Positions 49,578-58,473 of a stretch of DNA of 64,000 nucleotides are shown in pieces. Numbering within the stretch: position 1 is the stretch's first letter; each line of letters starts with the position of its first letter. The notes under the pieces were generated by a model. That model made no database searches. It worked only from the letters and a program-made list of their open reading frames with translations, and had not been told where the DNA came from. The translations under genes were made by a program, and so were the position numbers. Location: contig JACATG010000002.1 in assembly GCA_013390905.1 (NCBI GenBank), positions 57,364 to 121,363 of the forward strand. The letters run 5' to 3'. Origin of the DNA: Marine Group I thaumarchaeote. Lineage in GTDB: Archaea > Thermoproteota > Nitrososphaeria > Nitrososphaerales > Nitrosopumilaceae.

Positions 49578-49921
49578 AAGTTATTGCATCATTAGGCTTG
49601 TTAATTTTAGTTGCTAGTGTGTTTTTAGGAAATCCAGCATTTGCTGAATTACTTGATAATATTCAAACATCTGTATTAAATTATGATGGTAATTCTGCAA
49701 CTGTTAAAATTACTTGGAATCATGATGATCAAGCAACAAATTACAAAATAGGCTGTGTTAGCTGTAATCCAAATACTGAAAAATTTACAACTGGTGATAG
49801 TGTAACATTAAACAATGTAACTCCATTCCCTAATAGTTCCAATGCAATGCTCTATGTGATAACCTATGATTCTGAAAATAAGATCATTTCTGCAAAGCAA
49901 CTCATAGTTAATCTCAATTAA
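49574..49921 (+). CDS. small secreted beta-sandwich protein
   Basis: 115 residues from TTG 49574. Signal peptide (VIASLGLLILVASVFL, cut after NPAFA), then a fibronectin-III-like pattern (NSATVKITWNHDDQATNYKI). A CVSC pair sits in the middle. Last gene of a three-gene unit with the two winged-helix genes. Confidence 0.65.
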   Translation: MKVIASLGLLILVASVFLGNPAFAELLDNIQTSVLNYDGNSATVKITWNHDDQATNYKIGCVSCNPNTEKFTTGDSVTLNNVTPFPNSSNAMLYVITYDSENKIISAKQLIVNLN

Positions 49922-50001
49922 TAAACTGAAATCAGTACAAGTAAAACGAATCCAGCTAAATTATCATAAACTTCATATATATTTTCTAAACAGAAATAAA
50001 C

Positions 50002-50196
50002 ATGGCCTCTAAAGCAATTACAGTTGGAGTAGGGGTTCCAATGATTGTGGTAGGTGCTTTGATGGCATGGTTATGGGCTCCAATGGAAAGTTATTTTCAA
50101 AATCAAGTAGAACTTATTGGAAGCACTATTGGAATCTTAGGAGTAGTATTCTTTATCTCTGGATTATTCTATTCAAAAGAACCAGTTATGCATTAG
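50002..50196 (+). CDS. two-helix membrane protein
   Basis: 64 residues, hydrophobic near 7-26 and 40-56, short loops. No family recognised; ATG start. Confidence 0.6.
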   Translation: MASKAITVGVGVPMIVVGALMAWLWAPMESYFQNQVELIGSTIGILGVVFFISGLFYSKEPVMH

Positions 50197-50240
50197 TAGA
50201 AACTCATTGAATAAATAATGAAAAAAATTACTATAATTAC

Positions 50241-50954
50241 TTGAAAGTAAGACTATTTGAGATATTTACATCAGTTGAAGGCGAAGGTATTCTTTATGGA
50301 ACAAAAACTTTGTTTGTGAGACTTGCAGGATGTCCTTTTACTTGTTTTTATTGTGATACCTTAGAATCCCTTCCTCTTAATTCTGGCACAGAATATACAA
50401 TTGAAGAGGCAAATCAACTAATTGATTCCAATCTCAAAAAGCAAACTTACAAAGTAAATTTTACTGGGGGTGATCCATTAATCCAACATGAGGCTGTAGC
50501 ACTACTTGCAAAGCATATCCAAGACAAAAAAATTCCTACATATCTTGAATCATCATGTTTTGATATTGATAGATTTAATCATGTTTTACCATTTTTTGAT
50601 ATTGTTAAAATTGAATTTAAAACAAAAGACTCTGATTTTGTAGACTCGAAACACTATGAAAAATTAATTGTTCATGCAATGAAATGTCTTGAATCTTCTG
50701 TAAAGGCAAAGAAAACGACTTACATCAAAATTGTAGTTAGCTCTAAAACTCAGTTAAACGAATTTGAAGAATTGACAAAGCAAGTTTTTGATGTCATCTC
50801 TAAAGATGATATTGATGGATTTGTCATTCAGCCTACCTATGGTGTTTCTGAACCACCACTAGATCTTTTATTGAATTTGTATGATATAGTATATCCTTAC
50901 TACATTGATGTCAAGGTAGTTCCTCAACTGCACAAATTTATTGGAGCCCCATAA
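50241..50954 (+). CDS. queE: 7-carboxy-7-deazaguanine synthase (radical SAM)
   Basis: 237 residues from TTG 50241. EIFTSVEGEGILYGTKTLFV followed by the CxxxCxxC cluster motif (CPFTCFYC) and TGGDPLIQ identify QueE. It converts 6-carboxytetrahydropterin to CDG on the way to preQ0. FolE and QueC are close by, QueD is not in the window. Confidence 0.92.
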   Translation: MKVRLFEIFTSVEGEGILYGTKTLFVRLAGCPFTCFYCDTLESLPLNSGTEYTIEEANQLIDSNLKKQTYKVNFTGGDPLIQHEAVALLAKHIQDKKIPTYLESSCFDIDRFNHVLPFFDIVKIEFKTKDSDFVDSKHYEKLIVHAMKCLESSVKAKKTTYIKIVVSSKTQLNEFEELTKQVFDVISKDDIDGFVIQPTYGVSEPPLDLLLNLYDIVYPYYIDVKVVPQLHKFIGAP

Positions 50955-51018
50955 CATTAACACCTGCCTAAAAATCTGATTAGGTTCAAATACTAGAAAA
51001 ATTCTGTGAAAATATTAA

Positions 51019-51585
51019 ATGGACAAAGAACGTGTAAAAAAACTCATTAGAGAATTAATCATCGAAGTTGGTGAGGATCCCACACGTGAAGGATTACGAG
51101 ATACTCCTGAAAGAATTGCAAATATGTACAAAGAAATCTTTTCCGGATATGATTCTGATTCGGAGTTATCTGTACAATTCTCAGAAGATTCTGATGTAGT
51201 AATTGCACGTAATATTCAATTTTATTCGATGTGTGAACACCATATGTTACCATTTTTTGGAAAAATACACATTGCTTACTCACCAAATGGCAGAGTTTTT
51301 GGAATCTCAAAACTTGTCAGATTAGTTGAAAAATATTCAAAGAGACTACAAATTCAGGAACGACTAACCAAAAATATTGCTGATGAGCTGTATTCTCAAG
51401 GCGTTAAGGGTGTTGTAGTTTTTGCAGATGCAGAGCATCTCTGTATGAAAATGCGTGGTGTTAAAAATGATGTAATGCTCTCTTCATCCGCATTTAGAGG
51501 GATTTATGAAAATAAAGAAGAAAAAGAGAGCATAATGACACTCATTAGGAAACGTTCCTCAGACCTATCTTTTTCAAAATACTGA
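51019..51585 (+). CDS. folE: GTP cyclohydrolase I
   Basis: 188 residues. GLRDTPERIA, the zinc-site SMCEHHMLPFFGKIHIAY, LSKLVR-type ISKLVRLVEKYSKRLQ and the C-terminal CMKMRGV with second zinc cysteine nearby are all present. It makes dihydroneopterin triphosphate, first step of preQ0 synthesis here. 64 nt after queE on the same strand. Confidence 0.95.
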   Translation: MDKERVKKLIRELIIEVGEDPTREGLRDTPERIANMYKEIFSGYDSDSELSVQFSEDSDVVIARNIQFYSMCEHHMLPFFGKIHIAYSPNGRVFGISKLVRLVEKYSKRLQIQERLTKNIADELYSQGVKGVVVFADAEHLCMKMRGVKNDVMLSSSAFRGIYENKEEKESIMTLIRKRSSDLSFSKY

Positions 51586-51618
51586 AAAATTAAATAATCT
51601 ATCTTTTTAATTACAAAT

Positions 51619-51870
51619 ATGGTAGTACACCCAAATATTCACATTCCAAAAGAATCATTCCCTCATTGGATATGGTATGCAATAGAATGTGTAGCTCTTA
51701 TTGTAATCTCCTTTCTAGCAGCAGTTAAAATTACTGACTCTTTTGGAGAACTTCCAGTAGACATGCATAACTATATGATCACAGGAATTTTTGGAATGTT
51801 CTTTTTTGTGTGGTATATTGTAATTAGAGGTTTTATTCTAAAAAAGAAGATTCTTCAAAATCGTTTCTAG
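51619..51870 (+). CDS. two-helix membrane protein
   Basis: 83 residues, helices near 17-36 and 51-70, short conserved-looking ends. Unrecognised. It ends 2 nt before the convergent queC stop. Confidence 0.6.
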   Translation: MVVHPNIHIPKESFPHWIWYAIECVALIVISFLAAVKITDSFGELPVDMHNYMITGIFGMFFFVWYIVIRGFILKKKILQNRF

Positions 51871-51872
51871 AA

Positions 51873-52556
51873 TTATTTTAGATACTTTGTTTTATCTTTA
51901 ATACCCGCTTTCTGAAATGCAATTTTTCTATTATTGCAAGATTCACAAACTCCGCAATGATATTTTTTATTTGAATAACAACTCCAAGTCTTAAAGATAG
52001 AGTCTCCCAAAACTTTCATTCCAGCTTTCAGCAGGTCCTTCTTTGACAATCCTTCGCGATAAGGTGACCAAATCTCAATACTCTTTCGTAATCCTGAATT
52101 GATTCCATCATTCTCTCCTTGATTAAACGCAGCTTCTAGTTTTTTTGCAAAAGTTGGTCTACAATCAGGATAGTGTTTGTCTCCAGTATGAGCACCATAT
52201 ACAACTAGTGAGGCATTAAGTGTAAAAGCCCATGCTGATGCAATTGATAGAAATACTGCGTTTCTAATTGGAACCACAATTGAGTACTCAAATTTACTAG
52301 GAATCTTTCTTTTTGTGCTTGTCAAAACGTTGGAATCACCATACAACTCTTTCATAAAACCAATATCGATTACTTTATGCTGCTTTAACCCTAGTTTCTT
52401 TGCAAAAGATTTTGCTGCTGTGATCTCCCTACTTGCCTTTTGTCCGTATGAAAACGTAATACCATACAACTCATACCTTGATTTCAAAAATGAAACTGCA
52501 CAAACAGAGTCAATCCCTCCACTAAATACAATTACTGCTTTTTTCATAAAATCCAC
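51873..52556 (-). CDS. queC: 7-cyano-7-deazaguanine synthase
   Basis: 227 residues; ATG 52556 or, more family-like, ATG 52547 (MKKAVIVFSGGIDS). The PP-loop motif SGGIDS is intact, and a C-terminal zinc site (CYSNKKYHCGVCESC) is present. It forms preQ0, which archaea insert into tRNA as archaeosine precursor. Six bases separate it from the homoserine kinase gene upstream. Confidence 0.94.
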   Translation of the reverse strand: MDFMKKAVIVFSGGIDSVCAVSFLKSRYELYGITFSYGQKASREITAAKSFAKKLGLKQHKVIDIGFMKELYGDSNVLTSTKRKIPSKFEYSIVVPIRNAVFLSIASAWAFTLNASLVVYGAHTGDKHYPDCRPTFAKKLEAAFNQGENDGINSGLRKSIEIWSPYREGLSKKDLLKAGMKVLGDSIFKTWSCYSNKKYHCGVCESCNNRKIAFQKAGIKDKTKYLK

Positions 52557-52562
52557 CTAAAA

Positions 52563-53486
52563 TTATTTTCTCTTATCTGCAGCACCCTTAGTAGGTTTAC
52601 AGATTATTGTTTGACATTTTATTTTTTTAGATGCAAATCCTCTTGACATAGATAGACAGATCTTTTTCAAATTAGCTGAACTTTTTGAAAATGCAATTAC
52701 TGAAGGTCCCGCTCCGCTTATTGTAACACCTAATGCTCCTGCTTTTAGGGCATTTTGCTTGACTTTAGCAAATCCTGGTATCATATGTCGTCTTGCGGGT
52801 TCAACTATCACATCTTTAATTGAATTTCCAATCAACACTGGATCTTTTTTCATAAATCCTGCAACAACTGCTGATGCATTTGATAGATTCAAAATACTAT
52901 CAGTTAACTTAATTTTCTTTGGAATTACACTTCTTGATACTTTGGTCTTCTTTTTTGGAACGTCAATATTTGGAACAGCAATACACATTCTAAGATTTGT
53001 TGGAGGTTCTACTCTGATTATATCTAAAGGATCTGTCTTTACAATTACAAATCCTCCTAAAACAGAAGCAGCAACATTATCATAATGAATTGAACCAGCA
53101 CTGGCTTTTTCACCAGAACCTGCAAATTCTACTAAAGAATTTCCATCAAGCCTTAGTGCAAACAGTTTATCAAATGCTACTGCAGCAGCTGCAGCTGATG
53201 CTGCACTACTTCCCATTCCAAATCCTGTAGGAACTCCTTTTTTGATTTTAATTTCAATACCGCCCTTGATCTTGAATCTTTTTTTCATATTTTTTACAAC
53301 TAATCCAGCAGTATTTTTTTCAGGATTTGTTGGGATTTTATCGTCTGTAATTAAAGTAATCCCACTTTTTGTTTTGGTTAATGTGACTTCATCATGAAAT
53401 GCATCTATTGCCAATCCAAATACATCAAATCCTGGACCTAGATTTGCAGTAGATGATGGTGCCTTTACAGTAATCTTTGATGCCAA
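52563..53486 (-). CDS. thrB: homoserine kinase
   Basis: 307 residues, GHMP family. SSTANLGPGFDVFGLA at the N-terminus, the ATP-binding PTGFGMGSSAASAAAA and the C-terminal GVTISGAGPSVIAF match ThrB. It phosphorylates homoserine for threonine synthesis. It abuts the GPN GTPase gene (0 nt) and queC (6 nt), forming an operon in the order GPN - thrB - queC. Confidence 0.93.
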   Translation of the reverse strand: MASKITVKAPSSTANLGPGFDVFGLAIDAFHDEVTLTKTKSGITLITDDKIPTNPEKNTAGLVVKNMKKRFKIKGGIEIKIKKGVPTGFGMGSSAASAAAAAVAFDKLFALRLDGNSLVEFAGSGEKASAGSIHYDNVAASVLGGFVIVKTDPLDIIRVEPPTNLRMCIAVPNIDVPKKKTKVSRSVIPKKIKLTDSILNLSNASAVVAGFMKKDPVLIGNSIKDVIVEPARRHMIPGFAKVKQNALKAGALGVTISGAGPSVIAFSKSSANLKKICLSMSRGFASKKIKCQTIICKPTKGAADKRK

Positions 53487-54245
53487 TTAGTTTTCTACCT
53501 CTTCACCCAAGTTAAGAATTCTGCTAAGAGCGCCTTCAAGATTAACAAAACCATCTCCTGTAACGTTTGAAATTGGAATCAGTCCCTGTGCAAATCCACC
53601 AAGATTCAAACCCCGTAAAATGTTTGTAGTCAACGTATATGTATCACCATCTGCTTCTTTCCCAATAGCATCTTCTAACTTACTCAAACTTGTTGTCCAT
53701 TGTAGTATGTCTTTTAGCTTAGCACCAATTAGATCTGTTTTTGTCAAAACATTGACTGTCGCTATTTTCAAACGTAGCCTTATTGATGTTGCAAGAAGTG
53801 CAATTGAAACAAAATTTACCGGTGTATTAATCAAAGCACCATCAAAAAGAAAGATATTTGTTTTTTCTTCTGATGAAATATTTTCTACTAGAAAAGGTCC
53901 ACTGGAGCGATATGCGAACAATTCAATTTGTCCAGGCGTATCAACAATTAGATAATCAGGATTTACTCTATTTACTTCGTTTTGGATTTCATCAATTTTT
54001 GATGCAATCAAATCATTTGCCATTATCAAAGCGCCATTTGGACCGAGATCATACTTTTGCATTATAGATACATAATCAACATAGTCTCTAACATCAACAT
54101 CACAAGTATATGGCATATTCTCTACACCAGGATCTAAATTCAAAATAGCTGCAAATGCTCCATTTTTTGTGTAATAATCGTATAATTTTGATGTCAGTAG
54201 TGACTTTCCTGAACCAGCTGTCCCAGAAATAAAAATTGTTTTCAA
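53487..54245 (-). CDS. GPN-loop GTPase
   Basis: 252 residues. P-loop GTAGSGKSLL, the family-defining Gly-Pro-Asn in YDLGPNGAL, G3-type DTPGQIELF and G4-type LTKTDLIG. Eukaryotic homologues assemble RNA polymerase II; the archaeal role is not settled. Start at ATG 54245. Confidence 0.9.
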   Translation of the reverse strand: MKTIFISGTAGSGKSLLTSKLYDYYTKNGAFAAILNLDPGVENMPYTCDVDVRDYVDYVSIMQKYDLGPNGALIMANDLIASKIDEIQNEVNRVNPDYLIVDTPGQIELFAYRSSGPFLVENISSEEKTNIFLFDGALINTPVNFVSIALLATSIRLRLKIATVNVLTKTDLIGAKLKDILQWTTSLSKLEDAIGKEADGDTYTLTTNILRGLNLGGFAQGLIPISNVTGDGFVNLEGALSRILNLGEEVEN

Positions 54246-54435
54246 TCTTGTCTAATTTTTCTTTCTTTGTTTATATTTTAAACTAGAAAATTATCAATCT
54301 TTGGTCTTAGAATTATAGAAATCTATTTTGTAGTAATTATTTTAAAAAATTTTATGCCTATTTTTAGACTAATTGACAATTTTACCAAGAAAATTTAGTC
54401 AACTTTCATATTTGAATTCATAAACTAGTCATCAA

Positions 54436-55473
54436 ATGAACTGGAGAATTGCTGTTATTCCAGCTACACTTATTCCAATTTTTATAATTGCATTTCAATT
54501 TGACATAAATATTGAAGATATATTGGCAATTGGAATTTTGCCATTTTTGGGCGCAATTGCTGCAATGATGATAAAACTTGTCTTGCAAGGAATAAAATTT
54601 GTATATATCACACGAAAATATATTGGAAAATTTGATTCTTTTTGGAATCTAATTGGTGTAAGAGTTGGAAGTGAGTTTATCAAATTTACAACTCCGATGT
54701 TTATAGGAGCTGAATTTGTCGTCATATATTATTTAAAGAAAAAAGGAGTTCCTACTGTAAAAGCAACTTGGATTGCAATAATGGATATAGTTACTGAAGT
54801 TCTTGCTGCGGGCCTCTTGTCAATAATTGCAGGAATACTTGCATTCATGCATGGTGCATATGTAGTTGGTGCTATAATCATGATAACTAGCTTAATTGTA
54901 ACTTCACTATGGATAATCCTATTCTTCTTGTCATCTAAGAGAGTTATTCTAATGCCCAAAGTCTGTTCTAATTTGGTCAAACGAATTGGAAAAGAAAAAG
55001 GTAAAAAATATGTTGTACAAGCAAATGCTTGGATGGAAGAAATATGTATGATGAGTAGAAAAAATCTAAAGACTGCTGAATCAAAAAGAATATTCATAGT
55101 TTCATTTCTCGTATCAATTGTTTCTTGGTCATTTTATGGAATATCATTTATGATAATTGCTATGGGAACAGGATATGTGATTAATACATTTGATTCTATT
55201 ATGGCAGTTATGGGTGCAAATGCAATTGCAAACATGCCAATTACAGTAGGTGGTTCAGGATTAGCAGAATTTGGAATTGTTGCGTATTTGCATAATCTGA
55301 ATCCATTTAATTTAGAAATTCCTGAAGGAAGTTTAGCATGGGATGCTGTAATTGGCTGGAGAATTGCAACTTATTATGTGCCTATAGGCATAACTTGGCT
55401 CTTGTTAGTTAAACTGGCTCTTAGTAGGATTCCAAAGAAAACTTCAGATAACACTGATGATAAAATAAAATAA
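54436..55473 (+). CDS. lysylphosphatidylglycerol synthase-type transmembrane protein (flippase-like)
   Basis: 345 residues with about eight membrane helices. VGVRVGSEFIKFTTPM and the late motif MPITVGGSGLAEFG correspond to the two conserved blocks of the YbhN/UPF0104 family. Only the integral membrane part is present, without a synthetase domain. Likely lipid or lipid-linked sugar transport; substrate unknown. Confidence 0.78.
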   Translation: MNWRIAVIPATLIPIFIIAFQFDINIEDILAIGILPFLGAIAAMMIKLVLQGIKFVYITRKYIGKFDSFWNLIGVRVGSEFIKFTTPMFIGAEFVVIYYLKKKGVPTVKATWIAIMDIVTEVLAAGLLSIIAGILAFMHGAYVVGAIIMITSLIVTSLWIILFFLSSKRVILMPKVCSNLVKRIGKEKGKKYVVQANAWMEEICMMSRKNLKTAESKRIFIVSFLVSIVSWSFYGISFMIIAMGTGYVINTFDSIMAVMGANAIANMPITVGGSGLAEFGIVAYLHNLNPFNLEIPEGSLAWDAVIGWRIATYYVPIGITWLLLVKLALSRIPKKTSDNTDDKIK

Positions 55474-55547
55474 TTCACCTCTGTTTTGTTACTATAAAAA
55501 AAATACCGAATAGAAACTACTTTATCTTCATATGATTTTTTTGATAT

Positions 55548-56348
55548 GTGGACTTCAAAAATAAGGTGATTCTAATTACTGGTGCATCATCGGGAATTGG
55601 TAAAGAAACTTCAATAGAATTTGCAAAACTAGGAGCTAACATAGTTTTAGTTGCAAGAAGAAAAGACAAACTTGAACAAGTTGCAAATGAATTAAAAGAA
55701 TTTCACGTATCTACACTAGTCTGCCAGTGTGATGTTTCAAAGAAAGATCAAGTAAAGGAAATGTCAAAAACAGTTTTAGAAAAATTTGATTCTGTTGACA
55801 TCTTAGTAAATAATGCTGGTTTTGCAATTTACGGGTCTGTATCTGATCTTACTATAGATGAGATAGAATCACAGATGGAAACAAATTACTTTGGTATGAT
55901 TTACTGCATCAAAAATTTCCTTCCATCAATGCTAAAGAAGAAATCTGGTCATATAGTAAACATTGCATCTGTTGCAGCAAGCTTTGGTTTGCCTGGAATT
56001 GCTTCATATTGTGCCTCTAAATTTGCAATGTTGGGATTTTCAGAAGGTCTTAAACACGAACTAAAAAATACTGGAGTTGGAATTACTGTTGTTAGTCCAA
56101 TCATGGTCAGAACAGATTTTTTTGATCGTCCCTCGTTTGAAAAAATGCCAAAATATTCACCAATGTCACTCAGTTCTAAAACAGTAGCAAAAACAATTTT
56201 GAAGGCAGCAAACTCTCCAAGACTGGAAATCATAGTTCCATCTGTAGTACGTGGTGCAGTGTGGATGAAAAATACGTTTCCTTACTTCATCAATCCAATA
56301 TTAGGAAAATCTTTCAAAAAGCAGTTAGATTCTACAAAACAAGACTAG
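55548..56348 (+). CDS. short-chain dehydrogenase/reductase (DHRS7-like)
   Basis: 266 residues from GTG 55548. GASSGIGKETSIEF, ARRKDKLEQ (NADP-type), NNAGFAIYG, catalytic Ser in NIASVAAS and YCASK. The C-terminus (AVWMKNTFPYFINPILG) is hydrophobic and may touch the membrane. Distinct from the SDR at 11.7 kb; substrate unknown. Confidence 0.87.
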   Translation: MDFKNKVILITGASSGIGKETSIEFAKLGANIVLVARRKDKLEQVANELKEFHVSTLVCQCDVSKKDQVKEMSKTVLEKFDSVDILVNNAGFAIYGSVSDLTIDEIESQMETNYFGMIYCIKNFLPSMLKKKSGHIVNIASVAASFGLPGIASYCASKFAMLGFSEGLKHELKNTGVGITVVSPIMVRTDFFDRPSFEKMPKYSPMSLSSKTVAKTILKAANSPRLEIIVPSVVRGAVWMKNTFPYFINPILGKSFKKQLDSTKQD

Positions 56349-56350
56349 CT

Positions 56351-56742
56351 TTATTCTTCTGAATCATTATCTGCAGTCTCATTAGAGCCTATATCTATCA
56401 ATTCTAGTGATTTTAATTTAAATTGGTAAATTACATTCATATCAATCTCTTTTTCTAGATATTCTGAAACTTTTTTGCTTAGTGGAGCTTTGTGTTGATC
56501 AAAAATAAATTCACAAACAACCCCTTTTTACAAGTCTTTATTTTTTTTTAGTAAATCCATTGTAACTATATGTCTTCCATCTAATCATACAACTGTACAT
56601 CTAGTTTGTTATATGTATCATAAAATTCAAGAACATATCCAGTTTTTTTAGCTCTTTTGATTTCTCAAATTTTACATTTTGAATTTTATCAGAAACCTAA
56701 TCTAGTATACCATCCTTCTTTTTTGTAATATACTAAATTCAT
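56351..56742 (-). pseudogene. decayed gene of about 130 codons
   Basis: Begins with ATG 56742, two bases after the upstream gene's stop, and ends at TAA 56351. Coherent peptide pieces occur in alternating frames: MNLVYYKKEGWYTRLGF, then SDKIQNVKFEKSKELKK, then TGYVLEFYDTYNKLDVQLYD, then DGRHIVTMDLLKKNKDL, one in-frame TAA, and KGVVCEFIFDQH through to NDSEE. At least three frameshifts and one stop are needed, so it is not expressed as one protein. The original function is not recognised. It accounts for the whole 395-bp gap. Confidence 0.65.
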
Positions 56743-56743
56743 A

Positions 56744-57094
56744 CTAATTTTCTTGTTTTTCTTTTTTACTTTTTTGCCACCATTCAAGATAATCATCATG
56801 CTTATCTTCACGTGTTTTTTCTTTTTGGTTTAGTTTGTATCTGATGTCTGATACTTGTTCTCTTGTTGCGTATAATCCACATCTCTTACAAATAAAATTG
56901 CCTTTTCTAGCAGGATCCATTTTCATTGGAATTTCAATCTCATCGTACAATTTGTACAAATCGTCTCTGCCTCTTTCTTCTTCTGGAGTATCTGCTTCAT
57001 ATTTTGTTTGAATCTTCTTTTTCTCTCTTGCTGTACATTCTGGGCAGTTTGGCACTAAGATTTGGCTTAATTTTTTCCATAAAAGCGTTCCCAC
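56744..57094 (-). CDS. zinc-finger protein of unknown function
   Basis: 116 residues from GTG 57094. CPEC near residue 17-20 and CKRC near residue 71-74 could form a zinc ribbon; the rest is strongly charged and helical (DIRYKLNQKEKTREDKHDDY). Downstream lies the decayed gene; upstream, a GC-rich hairpin occupies its probable leader. Confidence 0.65.
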   Translation of the reverse strand: MGTLLWKKLSQILVPNCPECTAREKKKIQTKYEADTPEEERGRDDLYKLYDEIEIPMKMDPARKGNFICKRCGLYATREQVSDIRYKLNQKEKTREDKHDDYLEWWQKSKKEKQEN

Positions 57095-57115
57095 ATTCTT
57101 AATTGATCGATATTA

Positions 57116-57183
57116 ATCTGACACGCGGATTTTTTCATCATCCCTTGCGGTCCGTTCGCCCATCGAAATCCCGCGTGCCAGAT
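57116..57183 (-). ncRNA. GC-rich hairpin RNA candidate / leader element
   Basis: A 68-nt element with a 16-17 bp outer stem: minus-strand 5' arm ATCTGGCACGCGG-g-ATTT (57183-57166) pairs with AAATCCGCGTGTCAGAT (57132-57116), leaving one bulged G. The only non-Watson-Crick pair is G-U if the RNA is read from the minus strand but A-C if read from the plus strand, which argues for minus. The loop is also GC-rich and contains GGATGATGA. It lies 22 nt upstream of the zinc-finger gene start. Confidence 0.5.
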
Positions 57184-57207
57184 GATTAAAATTCTGAAAA
57201 TAATGTA

Positions 57208-58443
57208 TTATCTCTTCTCTTCCAAAATCTGAGCTGCAATCTTTGCTGAATTTTCTGCCCCATTAGGAACAAAATTCTTTGAAAATTCACTCAAATTTTC
57301 TTCAAATTCCTCATAATTCTCTTTAATTCTAGAAATTGCTTTGGTTACTTGTTCTGTTTTTGTGGCTAGTACACCTAGATTCTTCTCTTCGGCCCATCTG
57401 ATGTTATTTGTATGCTCATCATAGATTGGAATTCCAACTATTGGCTTTGATTTTCCACCCATAATCTCACCCATTACTGTATGAGAACCATTGACAACTG
57501 CATATCTGCATAAATTTAATATTGTATCTTTTTCTTGTTCTGAAAGAAAACCAATATCAATCTGTATCCAATCTATTCTTTTATCCAAAGCCTCTGAGAT
57601 TGAATATTTTTTGCCATCTTTTGCTGTTACAGAATCTATGTTTGAATCATTTCTTGCATGCGAAATGACCCTTTTTTCGTTTCTCATCTCATCTTGGTGA
57701 AATACTTTTTCGTATCTCTGACCAGTTCCGTCATTAGTTGATTTATTTCCAGTTCTCATCCAGTAACCAAATTCATTATTTTCAACTAATTTTTCAAGAT
57801 CTGAACTATCTTCTTTTTTGAACTGTTTATTATTTGTAAAATATCCAACATATGTTACTTTTTCTTCTGCCTCTTTTATGAAATTTAAATTATATTCACA
57901 TACAGTGTATGGTGGAGGTGAATCTGCAACAAGAATTTTTGATGCTTTAACAATTTGTTTTGCAATAAAGATTAGTGATGGATAAAGATATGATCTTGAA
58001 TTATATAGTTTAGGTCTAAATTGATTTGTTATAAATAAACTTGGAATGTTTCGATTTTTTGCCAAAATATTTGAACCCATATCTCCATCATTGATTACAA
58101 GATCAAATTTTTCTTTGTTATAGAGTTTTCTTTCTTCTCTCAAATAGTTTGCAATCTGTCTTACTAGTGAAGGGTTTTTTGAAATTGGTAATAACAAGTT
58201 CATCAGTGACATTGAAACGCTTGGTCCAAATTTCCCATCAATAGGAGTTGGCATTAAGATCTCATGAATTTTCTCTTTTTGATCTGGAAATTTTTTTAAT
58301 AATTTCTCATAAACATGACCCTTGCTTGAAAAATGAACCTCAAACTCTTCTTTTATGTGGTCTCCTAATACTTCATTTAGCCTCATCATTCGGGAATAGT
58401 GACCACTTCCCCATGGATAGATGAATTCTCCTATTTTGAGCAC
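57208..58443 (-). CDS. GT-B glycosyltransferase (MurG/UGT-like)
   Basis: 411 residues from TTG/ATG-type start at 58443. The N-terminal YPWGSGHYSRMMRL has the Gly-rich acceptor-side loop, and the C-terminal GSHTVMGEIMGGKSKPIVGIP with DEHTNN matches the nucleotide-sugar binding block of family 1/28 enzymes. About 60 residues (about 245-300) in between are unusual. Likely involved in glycan or glycolipid synthesis; donor and acceptor unknown. Confidence 0.75.
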   Translation of the reverse strand: MLKIGEFIYPWGSGHYSRMMRLNEVLGDHIKEEFEVHFSSKGHVYEKLLKKFPDQKEKIHEILMPTPIDGKFGPSVSMSLMNLLLPISKNPSLVRQIANYLREERKLYNKEKFDLVINDGDMGSNILAKNRNIPSLFITNQFRPKLYNSRSYLYPSLIFIAKQIVKASKILVADSPPPYTVCEYNLNFIKEAEEKVTYVGYFTNNKQFKKEDSSDLEKLVENNEFGYWMRTGNKSTNDGTGQRYEKVFHQDEMRNEKRVISHARNDSNIDSVTAKDGKKYSISEALDKRIDWIQIDIGFLSEQEKDTILNLCRYAVVNGSHTVMGEIMGGKSKPIVGIPIYDEHTNNIRWAEEKNLGVLATKTEQVTKAISRIKENYEEFEENLSEFSKNFVPNGAENSAKIAAQILEEKR

Positions 58444-58473
58444 AATATGAAACCAAATATGCCGTTTAAATTC

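Noticed and set aside
57116..57183. Hammerhead ribozyme or C/D-box RNA in the GC-rich hairpin (GATGATGA in the loop)
   Set aside because: The hammerhead core CTGATGA...GAAA is not complete and no D box (CTGA) is placed at the 3' end for a C/D guide RNA.
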